Below are positions 7,531 to 19,141 of a DNA stretch of 20,114 bases, piece after piece. Made by a program: the position numbers and the translations under genes. The stretch spans positions 1-20,114 of the forward strand of contig JAFISE010000329.1 in the NCBI GenBank assembly GCA_022560025.1, given 5' to 3'. The DNA comes from Stagonosporopsis chrysanthemi. Lineage: Eukaryota; Ascomycota; Dothideomycetes; Pleosporales; Didymellaceae. Every line of letters begins with the position of its first letter. Within the stretch, counting starts at the first letter, position 1. The notes beneath the pieces were generated by a model that saw nothing but the letters and a program-made list of their open reading frames with translations, was not told the origin of the DNA and ran no database searches.

Positions 7531-10500
7531 AAGCCTAGAGACTTTAATATCTCTCTTAAGTCCTTGTACTATAAGAGCAGTAATTCCTTTAGTCTATATA
7601 GAGCTCTTAGCACCTATAGTAGCTTTCTATCTTTCTTAAAACTAGCTAGTGTCTCTATATATAGCTTTTAGTTAATTGTAGTATTAAGAAATATATTTAA
7701 AATATTATACTAAAGTAGGTCTAATCTAAATTAATTAGCTATTATAATAAGTGCTTAAAATATTTAAGCAGCTAGTATAGCAGTGTAAGTATCTCTATAT
7801 AGCTATTATAAGTTACTATAGATAACAAGTTATACTTTAAATTAATAGAAGTAGCTGTTCTTATTAAACTTATATATAAATACCTATATTAAGAGTAGTA
7901 CCTCTATATTAGTAGTCTCTACTATTTATGTTGTTTTAGCAAAGCAGCCTTTGCTCTAGATCTTGCAATACTCTCTCTAAGTAGCTTGTTAAAACTACTC
8001 TCTAAACTAATAAGAATTAAGCTCTTAGTATAATTATAGAGCTCTTAGTATCTATATACAGTATATCTTTGTAGTTAACTTAGTTTTTAAAGTAGTTAAG
8101 AAGGCCTTAAGGTAGTTGTTAAATAATTCTCTATAAGAGACAGCATAAGAGTACTATCTCTCTAGTTTCTAGAGACTAGCGTTCTGTTGTGTATATTATA
8201 GGCCTTTAATAATATTGTCTGTGCTAAAATTAAGGTTTTAACATCTTAGAGTATTATTCTTATATCTATTAAGTATATAGCCTTTAATCTGTGTTGCTAA
8301 CAGATTTTAAGATCCTTGCTTAACATTATATTATTATTCTTAAGCTAACTACCTATTTAGAGCGTATTACTCTAGTAATAATTCTAAGAGTAGAGAATTA
8401 TCTTATTAATTTTAAATTAAGGTGTCTAGAGTTAGCAATCTTATATTAGGCTGCTCTTTATCTTGTTCTGTTACCTTACTCTCTATCTAAGACTCTGCAA
8501 GCTTAGATACTTCTATAGTTTGTTGCTAACAGTATTATTAAGTTATTAAAAGGTCTTCTATTACTATATTATTAGATTTAAACTCCTTAGAAAATACAAG
8601 AAGCTTAATAACTTCTTTAATTACTAATTCTTAAGTATAGTCTTACAGGCCTTTATAGAACTTTGTAGGTTAAAAAATAATATCTTGTGTACGTATAACC
8701 TAGTTCTTTATAAGCAGCTAGATCCTAAAGATATTAGTAGAGTTATAGCTAACAAGGTAGCTAATAAGTACTCTTAATTTAAGCTTGTCTTTACGCTTAA
8801 GTAACTAGTTAAAGGCATACACTTAATAGCCTATTAGTTATATATATTAAACTTTTAGCTTTATTCTTTATATAACTTTATATAGTATCTTCTATTATAG
8901 CGCTTTTGTTAGTGTCTAATTAAGGATGTATACTGCTGTTTAGATTAGCTTATAAGCTAAGGACTTTAGCAGTCTTGCTTAGATCCTTATAGCTCTATAT
9001 TAGGTAATAAGCAGTAATCTTACTCTTTCTACTAGTCTATTCTGTTCTTCTGTGTACTCTGCTTGTAGCTTATATTAAATACTAATGTCTTTGCAAAGTT
9101 CTTCTAGGAAGTTTAGTAATATCCTATATCTATACTTGTTATCTATTTTAATTACTATAATATTACAGTTAAAGACTTACTGTATACTTTGTATGTCTTA
9201 GATAATCTATTACCTTAGAAAAGGCTTTAATTAATAAGAAAAATTAGATACTTTGTGCTACTTTAAGTATTAATTAATAGAGTGTCTAGCCTATTAATTA
9301 CTATTTAGGCAGGCTTCTCTTTAAGATACTAATTAAATAACATTAACTAAGATTTAGTAAAAGGGCTTTTAAGCTTAATTTTCTTATTATTATTAAGAGA
9401 TCTACTTTGTTAATTTTAACTCTGTATAGACAGTATAGAAGCTGTTAGTATCTCTTTTAAAGACAATTCTATTAACATTTAATATAAGCTTTTTAATTAC
9501 TTTCTTGCTACGTTAACTTTATATCTAGTAAGCTGTCTAAGTATTAACTGTTTAATCTAGTTATAGTGCCTTTAAAGGTTAGTAGGTAGTGCTAAATAAT
9601 AATAAAATAATTAGCTTTAGTTAGTGTAAGACTTTAGTATCTACTAGCTAGTGTTCTCTGTTATACTCTAGGTATATAAGAACTAATCTTAGATTACTCT
9701 TATAGAAAAGATTACGTCCTAAATTAAAGTGTATGTCTAGCTTCTTGTATTAAGCTAAACTAATTAGGCTAGTAATAAAACCTTTAATATATATAATATA
9801 AGTAAGTCTTAGTAATTATATACTTATAGGTGTGTTTGCTATAAGCTTTATACTTCCCTAGGCTGTAATCTAAATACATCCTGTTCTAGCTCTAACAAAG
9901 TCTGTAACTATAGTGTTGTACTTTCTTGTCTATCTTTTCTATTCCTTAGTATTAATTATATAAGTGTTAAAGCTAAGGTTAAGAATCTATTAGTTGCTAA
10001 GCTTATTAATATCTTCTTCTATACTTACTACTATATAGAGGTTGTCTTTTAGCTTTAGTTTATTGTCTATAATTATTATTACTTTAATTCTATAATTGCA
10101 AGCTTTTATAGTCTTAAATTGCTCTTTGTTTTAAGTATATAGCTCTTAATCCTAAGTTATATACTATACAGTATTAGCTGTAGGTCTACTAAGATAGTTG
10201 CTATTATCTATAGCAATGCTCTCTTTATTCTGTTACTACTTTATATACTACTTATTAAGCGCCTTATTAATCTTGTCTCTTAAGTTGTTATTAGTAGCTA
10301 GGGTAGTATTAAGCTTCTTTTAGCTAATTACATTAGTGTAAGCCTTTAGCCTTTATAGGTGCTCTATATTAATTAACTAGTAGTTAACCTAGTAATATTT
10401 TAGGCTATATAGGTATTAAGGCTTAGTCTTGTTGCTATCTTTACTCTGCTGCTAAGACTTTGCAATATTAAGCTCTGCTACTATTAAGCTAAGTCTTGTT

Positions 10501-11366
10501 AACAGCAGTTGCACATACTTAAGGTAAGTAGTAAATTTACTAATATAATCTTTTACTAACAGGATAGTAGTACTAGTGTCCTCTAGGTTAATTAGGGCTT
10601 GCAGGCCTAACGTGCTATACTTAGGATTAATTATTCTGCAGGTAACAAAGAAATCTTCCTATACTCTTAATCTTATTATCTTAAGAACTTTTATAGAGAT
10701 GTATATATTAGTAATCTTTACTTAAGAGTATAGCTATTCTTTAACCTTTTTACTATATAGCAGTGTCTAGAGAGCTTTATATTATATAATTAGATTATAT
10801 TATTATATTATATTAGATAGTATAAAGTGCTTTTTAAGTGTTACTAGTTGCTTATATAGTATGTCTTTGTTCTTAATTAAGTAAAGGTACTTTATAGTAA
10901 TTATCTTGCTAATCTTAGAGCTAAACTTAGTAAGAGCTTTCTTCTAACACTTAAACTTAATATTCTTTTGCTCTTATTACTTATACTCCTACTAATAGAG
11001 CTTCTGCTGTGTAGTAGTAAGGTAAGCAATTAATATAGCATTATTATTATAATTATTAAGTTAAGGCTCTAATAGTGCTGTTAACATAGGCAAGTCTACT
11101 ACCTTTATAGCAGGGTCTACGTACTACTAGAGCTTATACTTCTGTACAGTATCTTTTTAAATAAACAGCTACTTATACTAGTTATTAGCTTAATTAAAGA
11201 TAACAGTTACTTAGGTAACTGCAGAGTCTAATTCTATAGTTATTATTAATAATATATTAGTAGGTTAGCAGCTCTATATAGTATAATTAATTATTAATCT
11301 TAATTGTAGGTGCTAATTAGTTATTGTAAGTAAGCAAGCTTTTTAGTTGTAATCTAAGCTTATAAC

Positions 11367-11560
11367 TATTATAGTAAATATAATTTTATATATTCTGCTA
11401 TTCTGTTGTTATTATATTGTTCTTCTCTGCTCTGTATAAAGTAGTAGTTAGGTCTGTTTATATAACGTATCTATAATACAGCTAAAGTAAAAGACGCTCT
11501 ATAAGATAAGAAAGCAATACTAGACTACTAATACGTAATCTGCTTCTTATAACTGTTACA
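11367..11560 (-). repeat. Copia right LTR (biological 5' LTR), heavily mutated
   Basis: Aligns over all 194 bases with the left LTR. Its first bases, TATTATAGTA, correspond to TGTTGCGGTG by transitions alone. AAATA at 11561-11565 is the target duplication. Confidence 0.93.
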
Positions 11561-11565
11561 AAATA

Positions 11566-11603
11566 GCTTACTTAAAAATAAGGCTATAGAGCTACATATA
11601 ATA
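11566..11603. mobile_element. Fot/pogo-like element X, continuation after Copia
   Basis: Joining 6132-6186 to this segment reproduces the start of copies A and B, including the shared motif GGCTATAGAGCTACATATAA. This confirms that Copia inserted into a pre-existing mariner element. X is then cut at TA (11602-11603) by copy A. Confidence 0.75.
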
Positions 11604-12168
11604 CTGTGTCTGTGCGTATAATACCTAGATTTGTATAATGCTTGCTCTAAGCTTTAAAGCTTATTACAAAATAAAGTTATAGAGCTATATATAATAGCTA
11701 TTATTGTTAAACAATTTATTAGTCTATTCTATAGACTTATATAACAAAGCTCCTCTATATAAACTATTTATATAAAGTAGCTATAAGGCTACTGCAGGTA
11801 GTATAAGTGCGCGTAAGTAAAAGAGGCGTTGCAGGCTTTAAGTAACTATGCATACTTACACTACAATGTGTAGGCTTCTTTTTTACTATAGAAGCTTTTA
11901 AAGCTGTCTTATTGCCTCTTTAGAATAATTGTATAGCTTTCTAGGTGTTATAAGCTTGCTTCTAATATTTTTTTTTAGCTTTGTGTTTAGCTACTTCTTT
12001 TGCCTTCTTAGCTTTAACACAGTCTTTCTCTTCTTTCTCCCTTGCCTGCTACTTATGCTTTTCCTAAGCTACTTGCTCTTTGTATAGCTTATTAGCGTGC
12101 CTAAGTTTAGCTATCTCTGCTTTTCTAGCTTCTTCTACCTTAGCTTCTTGTTGTTTTACTTGCTTATA
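11604..12168 (-). mobile_element. Fot/pogo-like element copy A with transposase C-terminus
   Basis: Starts CTGTGTCTGTGCG directly after TA. On the minus strand, 11890-12150 encodes a Lys/Glu/Ala-rich helical tail: NKLYKEQVA, then EKEEKDCVKAKKAKE, then KAIQLF and RGNKTALKAS. A few TAG or TAA codons interrupt it. This matches the C-terminal tail I know from fungal DDE_1 (Fot/pogo) transposases, usually NTQKALQLS and RGKRKAS. The catalytic DDE part is absent: the element is cut by copy B at the TA at 12167-12168. Only the 3' end of the gene remains. Confidence 0.72.
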
Positions 12169-13094
12169 ACGTGTCTGTGCACTAAATACCTAGAGTTACT
12201 AAACGCTTACTTTAGGCCTTGCAGCTTATTACAAAAATAAGGCTATAGAGCTACATATAATAGTTGTTATTGCAAGATATTTTAGTAGAGTATTCTATAG
12301 ACTTATAAAAATAATATCTCTTATATAAATTATCTATATAAAGTAGCAGTGCAGCTGCTGTAAGTAGTGTAAGTACAAGTAGCTAGAAGAGGCGTTGCAG
12401 GCTTTAGGCAACTACAAGCACCTATACTATAATATATAAGCTTTAGTTTAACTATAAAAGCTTTTAAAGTTGTAGTCTTGCCTTTTTAAGATAATTGTAA
12501 GGCTTTTGCAGCGTTGTTAGCCTGTTTAGCAGTAGCTCTAGCAGCTTTCTAGGCGTCTATTGCTTAACGTTCCTCTGCCTTTATCTTTGCACGCTCTTCT
12601 TTCTCTCTTACCTGCTGTTAACACTTCTTTTCTTTAATCTTCTCCTTATATAGCTTATTAGCAGCTGCTAACTCTTTTATTTTAACCTTTCTTTGCTCTT
12701 CCTCTTCTTTCTCTGCCTTAGTAACTGCTATCTAAACCTGTGCCTCTTAAATAGCTTAAGGTAACTACATTATAGCTCTGCTATAATACTCCTAATACTA
12801 TTGCAGGTCTAATTACCTACTAAGTTGCTTTTAACGCTTCTACTTCTTGTGTAGCTTTTACTGCAAGCTATCTAGTTTGTTATAAAGGAGCTCTACCTAG
12901 GTTAATAAGTAGTAGATAGTTTAGCTAAGCTTCTAAGCACCTACACTGCAAGGATCCTTTACTTCTGTATGCAGTGTAGTACAAGCTTTAAGCTAGTCTT
13001 GTGCTAAATAAGCTGTAGAACTAGAAGTAACTAAGCCTAGGCTAATAGGCATTGTATAGCAGAATCTATTAAGTATAATATTAGAGTTTATTAA
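12169..13094 (-). mobile_element. Fot/pogo-like element copy B with transposase C-terminus
   Basis: Starts ACGTGTCTGTGCAC after TA (12167-12168). The first ~360 bases parallel copy A, including GGCTATAGAGCTACATATAA and GAGGCGTTGCAGGCTTTA. On the minus strand the 12480-12860 segment reads NKLDSLQ, then MW/LP-like sequence, then KAEKEEEEQRKVKIKELAAA, NKLYKEKIKEKK and KALQLS, with TAG and TAA codons at former Gln or Trp positions. This is the tail of a fungal DDE_1 transposase, reaching further toward the catalytic domain than copy A. It ends where the LINE 3' tail begins, so the N-terminal and DDE regions are missing. Confidence 0.72.
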
Positions 13095-13899
13095 GTTAGT
13101 TAGTTGGTTAGTTAGTATTTATTTTTTATCTAGTTAATAGAGATTAAGTCTACTATCTTGCTTCCTAAAGGGCATGTACAACGTGCTAAGCTATAGAATT
13201 ACAGTGCTAATATACTACCTTAGAAAGTATTTCTTGCCTGCACAGATATTGCTACTATTTTAGAGCTACAGCTCCCCTTCTAGTTAGGGAGACTAAGTAG
13301 TATATATATACTAGAGTAATTTCCTTGTGTTTCTAAGGCATTTATAAGCTAAGTAAGAAGAAAAGAGAGTGTAGAGAATAGAGGTAAGAAGAGAAAGTAA
13401 GAGGGGAGAGAGTAGACAGTGTTAAAGCTATTGTGCTAGGCCTAGTTCTGCTAGGTGCTACTATTACAAGGCTGTAAGAGCTAGCAGGGGCAGATCTTAG
13501 TATAGTACTGCATAAGTGTAATAAAGGCTACAAAGGTATCTAGGTCCCCTACTAGTGTTGTAGTGTAAGCTAGACTTTTAGCCTAGCTAGACAGTAGTAG
13601 AGACAGTTAAAGCAGCTATCTGCTAAAAGTCCTTAGAGTCTTATAGCAGAGTGTAAAGTATTCTAGTGTCTTATCCTGCTTATATAAGCAGGTAGGATTT
13701 GCATTCTTATAGTTGTACTTTTAGTAATACTACGCAAAGTCTCTATGCCTAGTTTAAATAGAGAAAAGCCTAGCTAAGGTGTCTCTTAGTATATTAAGCT
13801 TCTTTAGCATACTAGCTAGTGTGTAGTTAAGACTCTAGCCTTTATACTATCTAGAGAGTTTGTTTTTCCTGTTAGCTTACTAGGCTTGTTATATCTAGC

Positions 13900-16800
13900 A
13901 CAGTCTCTTGCGCACTATTATCTTAATGCCTAAGAGAGTTAGTATAGCTGCTTTGCTAGTTAGGGGTAACAGATGCTAGGCTTCTAAGTTAGCTAGCCTA
14001 TCTGCTACTTTGTTTTCTTTAATGCTAAGGTGTCTAAGAGCCTACTTAATAGAGACATTATACGTCTTTATAGTACTATAGTACTTAAAGAAGGCCTACT
14101 GTAAGGTAGAGAATACGTTGCCCCTAAAGTACTATATAACTAAGGTACTGTTAATATACAGCTAGATATAGTATATATTAAGCTTAGGTTGTCTTATTGT
14201 GTGCTAGAAGCCTCTTTATACTCTTATTGCCTTAGTATTAAAGACATAAGAAGTTAGGCTAAGTAACTCTTAGCTATTATATAGCTGCTGTCTGTTCTAA
14301 TATACTACAAAGCTATAAGTAACTTGTTTCTCTTTTTTTTTTATATACTGTTTAGAACTATCTAAGAAGATAGTAATATCTAATAGTAAGAGCTAGGCCT
14401 ACTATTTATAGAAGGCCTTAGCAGCAGTCTTTTTATCTATACTAAGTATTAGATCTATACAGCAGCTAGCTAAGTAGTAAGGCGCTGTAAGTGTAGCCTT
14501 AGAGATCTTAGGTAGAAAGGACGCTATCTATTATACTTTAGTCTAAACTTGCTAGACCTGTCTAGTCTTTATACCTCTAGTTATTATGTGTACTTCTGTG
14601 CGCTTAGTTAGAAGGTAGTCTATGTCTATAGTGCGCAGGTATACTACAAATCTAAGTTTAGCTTCTTCTAGTACTACTGCTGCTAGTAGTAGTCTAGTAT
14701 CTTAGAAGAGTGCAGCTGTAGAAGTTGTTCTCTAGGCTAGCAGGATGCTTCTTGCTGCTATAGCTAGTGTCTTGTCTATAGCAGCTATATACTACCTAAC
14801 ATAGGCACTAACTACTTATAGTTTGTTTATTTTAAGGTCTTATACTTGTTTAGTACTGCCTTTATACTAGTATTTAGTCTTATAGAGAAGTAATAGGTAT
14901 ATACAGGCAATAGTAGCTTTGCAAAGTAAGCTAGCTAGAGGCTTATAAGTAGTCTTAGCTAGGCTGTATATATAGTAAGCTACCTTAGCAGCTTTTGCAG
15001 TACGTGTAGCAACATAGCGTTAAAAGGTAAGTCTGTAATTAAACTAGACTCCTAGCTACTGCAGGGCAGGCTAACTGTACTCTCTACCTAGAAAGATTAA
15101 GTAGATTATAAGCTGCTTGTCTACTATACAGAGAGAGGCGTAGCTACTATGTTGTCTAGTTAAGTAAATTATTTCTTGCTTTTCTAGAGCAAAGGTAACC
15201 TTGTTTATATCTCTCTATACTAGGATCTGCCTTAAGTCTGCTACTAAAAGCTTAATATTATTGTCTATAGAGTGTAAGGCTTAGTATAAGTATATATTAT
15301 TAGCGTACCTAAACTTCTATTCTATGTCTATAAAGAAGAGCTCTGCTAGGTATAGTATATATAGGACAGGCAAAAGCAGTAAGCCTTAAAGTGTGCTGCA
15401 GGCAACTAGGTAGCTAAGAGTAGTTACCTAGCTAAGGCAGACTTAAACTCTGCGTTTAGTAAGAAAGGAGTCTATAAAGAGCAGGGTCTCTTGTAGCTAG
15501 CCCTGCTAGGCTATCTAGTGCAGCAGACAATTCTTAAAGAGAGTATTAAAGGCTCTCTGCACGTCTAGAGTAACTATTATAATATACTACCTTAGTGCCT
15601 ATACTGCTTCTATATTATAAGTAAACACTACTATTAGGTCTACTACAGAGTGCTTTAAGAGAGCACTGCTGTACTAAGGGTTAAAGATCTTGTGTGTTAT
15701 AGCAGTCTAAGCTATTTGTCTAGCTACTGTCTGCTTAAGTCTTTTTCTAATATAAGAGAGGAGCGCTATAGGTTTTAAAGAGCAGAGCAATGTCTAATCT
15801 AGTTTCTCTGCCTTTAGTATTATTGTTACCTCTGCAAGCTTCTATTATACTAAGAAGTAACTAAGCTGTAAGTATTACTAGTAGATTCTTTATATAAGCT
15901 CTGCTACATAGGTCTAGTAAGTGCAGAGCAAGTGTACAGTAGAGTAATTAGTACTTAGCAAGGTATTTAAGACTCTTATTATATTTTGCTTAGTCTCTTT
16001 TAGTAAGATGTGTATGCTCTATAAGAGCGACGCTGCAGTCTCCTCTAGGAAGTAGCTAAGGTTGTCTTCTGCTCTAAACTAGTTAAGAACTTTCTTTTTA
16101 AGAGCCTCTGCCTTCTCTAAGAGATCTAATATAGTTGCGTTGTTTACTATAAGCAAAGCGTCTTAGTTCTTTAGTATAAGCTTATACTAGGCAATAATCT
16201 TAAACAAGTCTTTATTATACTTAACGTTGTTAATTATATATCTCTAATACTGCCTCTTTGCTTATTAGACTGTAGTCTTAAAGGTCTGTCTCTCTTTAGG
16301 TAGACAGCTAGAGTATAGCTAATATGCTTATTTATAGACTTAGTAGGCTGCTTTGTACTCTTCTATTTACTATAGTATAGCACAGCCTTCTTTGTAGATG
16401 CTTCTGCTTGCTGTCTATATTACGTGCTTTATAGTCTCTGTAAGCAGCCTAACATACTTATTAAGCTGTAATGTCTCTTATATAGCTAGTAGGTCTAGGA
16501 TGTTCTAGACTCTTATCTCTACTAGCTTAGTAAACTTAAGTAAGTTTGCCTCTAAGACTTTATAGTAGTGCTGCTTAAAGTACTAAGAGCCTAGTATAGA
16601 GACAAGGATAGAGGTTACTATTGTCTTATAGTCTAAGCTGCTGTGCATGTTAGCATTAATAGTAGACTAAGTAAATAAGATATTAGAGAAAGTAAGATCT
16701 AGGACGTAGCTAGCACTGTACGTAGGCTGCCTTAGTATCTTAATATAGTCTATAGAGGTATTAGAAGCCTACTTAGCAAGCTCTATCTCTCTATTAGCTA

Positions 16801-17290
16801 TAGTAATAATAGGCTTAAATAATTTGTGTCTAGCGTTAAAGTCTCTTCTTACAAAGTATAGTAGTAAGAGTGTAAAATAAAAGACGTATTGTATAATATC
16901 TAGTGTGTAGAGACGCTTGTAGTAGTTAAGTATAGAGATTCTGTTTACTACTACCTATAGTATATCTAGGTAATTAAGGCTCTTTCTAGCCTAATAGTGT
17001 AGGTATAATCCTTTGTAGATGTATGTTATTACCTTAGAGCAGGTAGAGCCTAGCGTATTAGAGTTGTCCTAAGTGCTAATAGGTGCAGCATACTTAAAGC
17101 TAGAATAAGTAGAAGTTCTAGATTTAGCGCATGTAAAGGGCTTTTAAACGCACACAACGTCTATACCTTTCTAATAGGCTGTTTCTAGTAGTGTAATATA
17201 CTAGAGTAAGTATCTTCTAATATTAGCTTAGTATATATAGAGGCTAAGTTATTAATACCTGCTAGAGGCTAAAGTGTTGTAGGGGTGTTC
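13900..17290 (-). pseudogene. LINE ORF2: endonuclease, reverse transcriptase, RNase H
   Basis: Three domains are readable on the minus strand. Endonuclease (about 16590-17290): SASYVLDLTFSNI then SLDYKTIVTSI, corresponding to SVxDLTFSN and the catalytic SDHxxI motif of APE-type nucleases, with Asp-His now changed. Reverse transcriptase (about 15000-15800): LLLLPVLYILYLAELF followed by KFRYANNIYLY, where YANN (15296-15307) is the YADD catalytic box with both Asp turned to Asn. RNase H (about 13950-14350): INSTLVI, YFRGNVFSTLQ, and LRHLSIKENKVADRLAN at about 13988-14043, matching WxPGHxxIxGNExAD of LINE RNase H. Many TAG and TAA codons occur, mostly at Trp or Gln positions. The intact protein would nick target DNA, copy the RNA in place and remove it. 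Confidence 0.82.
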
Positions 17291-17315
17291 TAGTATAAAG
17301 ATAGTAGGTTATTGC

Positions 17316-17800
17316 TAGGCTAGCAAATAGGTTTAGAGTACCTAGTAGTAGGTAAAAGTTAAGTTAAGGTTATATAGACCTTAGAGTAGTAGTTAGGTTA
17401 AGGTTATATAGGCTAGGGGTAAGAGTTAGGTAAGGGTACCTCTAGCGTAGGTAGGGGTAGAGGTTAGGTTGTACAGACCTAGGTTAGGGTTAAGTTAAGA
17501 GTACTTACTAAGGTACGTAATTTTAAGTTGTAATAAATAGCTTATCTTACTATAGAATAACTCTGTTAAGGTAAGCCTACTATAGTGTGTAATAATAAGT
17601 AGTAATAATTAGCCTTCTTACTACAAGATAAAATCTTCTACAACGTTAGTGCAACCTTTACTTTACCTTAACTCTAAGTAGAGACGACCTAACCTCTACC
17701 TACTTAGTATTAACTTAGCGCAGGTAGGGGTTAAGTAGAGGTTAAGTACTGTTACGTGCTACCTTAACTTCTACCTAACTTCTACCTATTTACTAGCCTA
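17316..17800. mobile_element. hAT-type MITE 1, 485 bp
   Basis: The left end TAGGCTAGCAAATAGGT (17316-17332) and the right end (17784-17800) are reverse complements with one transition. Perfect 8-bp duplications GTTATTGC flank it at 17308-17315 and 17801-17808; 8-bp duplications are characteristic of hAT. The interior has many GGTTAAG or GGTAGAAGTTA-like subterminal units and no ORF. It lies inside the LINE. Confidence 0.9.
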
Positions 17801-18179
17801 GTTATTGCTTATACTAACATCTTTTCTTTCTAAGGTAGACAAGTTAGTATAGATAGTTAGTTAAGAGCAAAGGTTGCTAGCTAACAGTTGCCTTATATTT
17901 AGGCTTCTCTAGCCTATAGTAGCCTGCCTTAGTCTCTTTATTCTGCTATTAGTTAGTACAAGTGTAAGAAGAGCAGCAGTAGCTCTAAGAGCTGCAACTG
18001 TTTTGTACTTCTATACTGCAGCTGTTTTAAGCCTTTGTGCTAAAGTATAAGAAGCTGCTAGCTCTGTAGTCTTTTACTAAGCAGCTTCTAGTTAAGAAGC
18101 TAACTGTTAAAGAGTCTCTTTAATAGTTTAGTATAAGTGCTACTGTACTATCTTGCCTGCATAGTAGATAGCTTTTAGC

Positions 18180-18450
18180 TTAGCCTTTGTAGGTTTAACA
18201 ATGTGCCTGTTAACCTAGCAAGGGGCTGCAGAGTAGTTAGAGTAGCTAGCTAGGTGTAGGCTATAGCAGTTAGCGTAAGAAGCTTTGTAAGAGTACTTTT
18301 CTCTATACTAGCCTTAGTGTCTATCTGTGCAGTTGCTGCAGTAAACACAGTAGGCTATCTAAGTACACTAAGCTAAGTTATAGAAGCTCTAACAGCCTAA
18401 GTTGTGTTACTAGATAGTAAGATGCTTATTAATCTTTTTTAAGAACTAGC
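18180..18450 (-). pseudogene. LINE ORF1 (gag-like) Cys/His-rich remnant
   Basis: Minus-strand reading gives a run rich in Cys and His: CTxIAYCVYCSNCTDRH, then SYANCYSLHLASYSNY and RHIVKPT. The spacing recalls the CCHC knuckles at the end of LINE ORF1 proteins, which coat the RNA, including the KCANCxGxHxAW-type unit. Stops interrupt it, and the start of ORF1, expected toward 19000, could not be fixed. Confidence 0.55.
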
Positions 18451-19141
18451 TAGTGCTAAAGAGCCTAAACGCCTTAACTAGCTCTTTGTAGGAGACAATC
18501 TAAGTAGTAAGGCCTTAATTATTAGCTCTATGTTGTAAAGGTCTGCAGCTAGCTAGCTGCTTTCTTGTCTGTAAGTAGACTTCTTCTTTAACTAGTTAGG
18601 TAGTAGTAGGTATTTCTGTCCCTTCTAGAGTCTAGAAAGAGCTAGGCACTCCTTGCACAGTATAGTTAATCTAGCACTCTAAGAGTTAAACTGTGTTACC
18701 TTCTAGAGCTCTAAGTATATAATCTTAGTTTTCTTAGTTTATAAGCTAGTCTTAAATTACCTTACTAGCTAGAGTAATAGCTTATTTTGTTTTAATTAGT
18801 ACTATAGTAAGAATATCCTAGAGTGTAATACAGCCTATATTCCTGCATAGTACCTGTCTTATTACAAAGAAAAAAGGTTGCTTTAGTTGTATTACTAGGT
18901 TAGATACTACTATAAAAATTTAGTAGTCTTTTTTTAGCTTAGCTAAAAGGTAGTGTAGAGCCCTAGCAGAGGGCAGAGGTTAATTGCAGCCTGTCTTTAA
19001 GATTTAGGGGTCTTAAGCTACGTCTGCTTAGGAGCAGTGTCTAGATTCTTAGCTCCTCTAGTTGCTGCGCATAGTGTTGCTGCTCTAGCGCAAGCTTAGG
19101 GGGGAGACGCTAAGGGAGAGGGGGGCAGTTAGAGCCTAGAT

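Larger units (their letters stand above)
6187..11560 (-). mobile_element. Complete Copia (Ty1-like) LTR retrotransposon, RIP-degraded
   Basis: The two 194-bp LTRs (6187-6380 and 11367-11560) start TG (left) or TA (right, mutated) and end in TGTTACA. The element is flanked by perfect AAATA duplications at 6182-6186 and 11561-11565. A minus-strand orientation follows from the reverse-transcriptase and RNase H remnants at its left and from a purine tract on the minus strand (GGATAAGGGAGTG, complement of about 6381-6393) beside the left LTR. The biological 5' LTR is therefore the right one. The interior is AT-rich, full of TAA and TAG, and no long ORF survives. Gag, protease and integrase should lie between about 8000 and 11300 but could not be delimited. 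Confidence 0.9.
13095..19133 (-). mobile_element. Tad-like non-LTR retrotransposon (LINE), RIP-degraded
   Basis: The 3' end on the minus strand carries a (CCAA)n-type tail, now TTAG/TTGG repeats at about 13095-13115. The next ~80 bases match those at 20034-20114. Going toward the 5' end come RNase H, reverse transcriptase, endonuclease and Cys-rich ORF1 remnants, the usual Tad1 order of ORF1 then APE-RT-RNase H. A hAT MITE sits between endonuclease and ORF1. Every domain contains TAG or TAA codons. The 5' end is not resolved; it may lie near 19133 or continue past the second MITE to about 20000. Confidence 0.8.

Noticed and set aside
17340..17510. GGTTAGGGTTAAG-like runs as interstitial telomere
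   Set aside because: The units are irregular and lie within the hAT MITE bounded by TIRs and an 8-bp duplication, so they are subterminal repeats of that element.
6381..19133. CRISPR-like or other regularly spaced arrays among the short AT-rich repeats
   Set aside because: The repeated CTAG, TTAG and AGCT strings are irregular and follow from base composition after mutation; no constant repeat-spacer spacing was seen.
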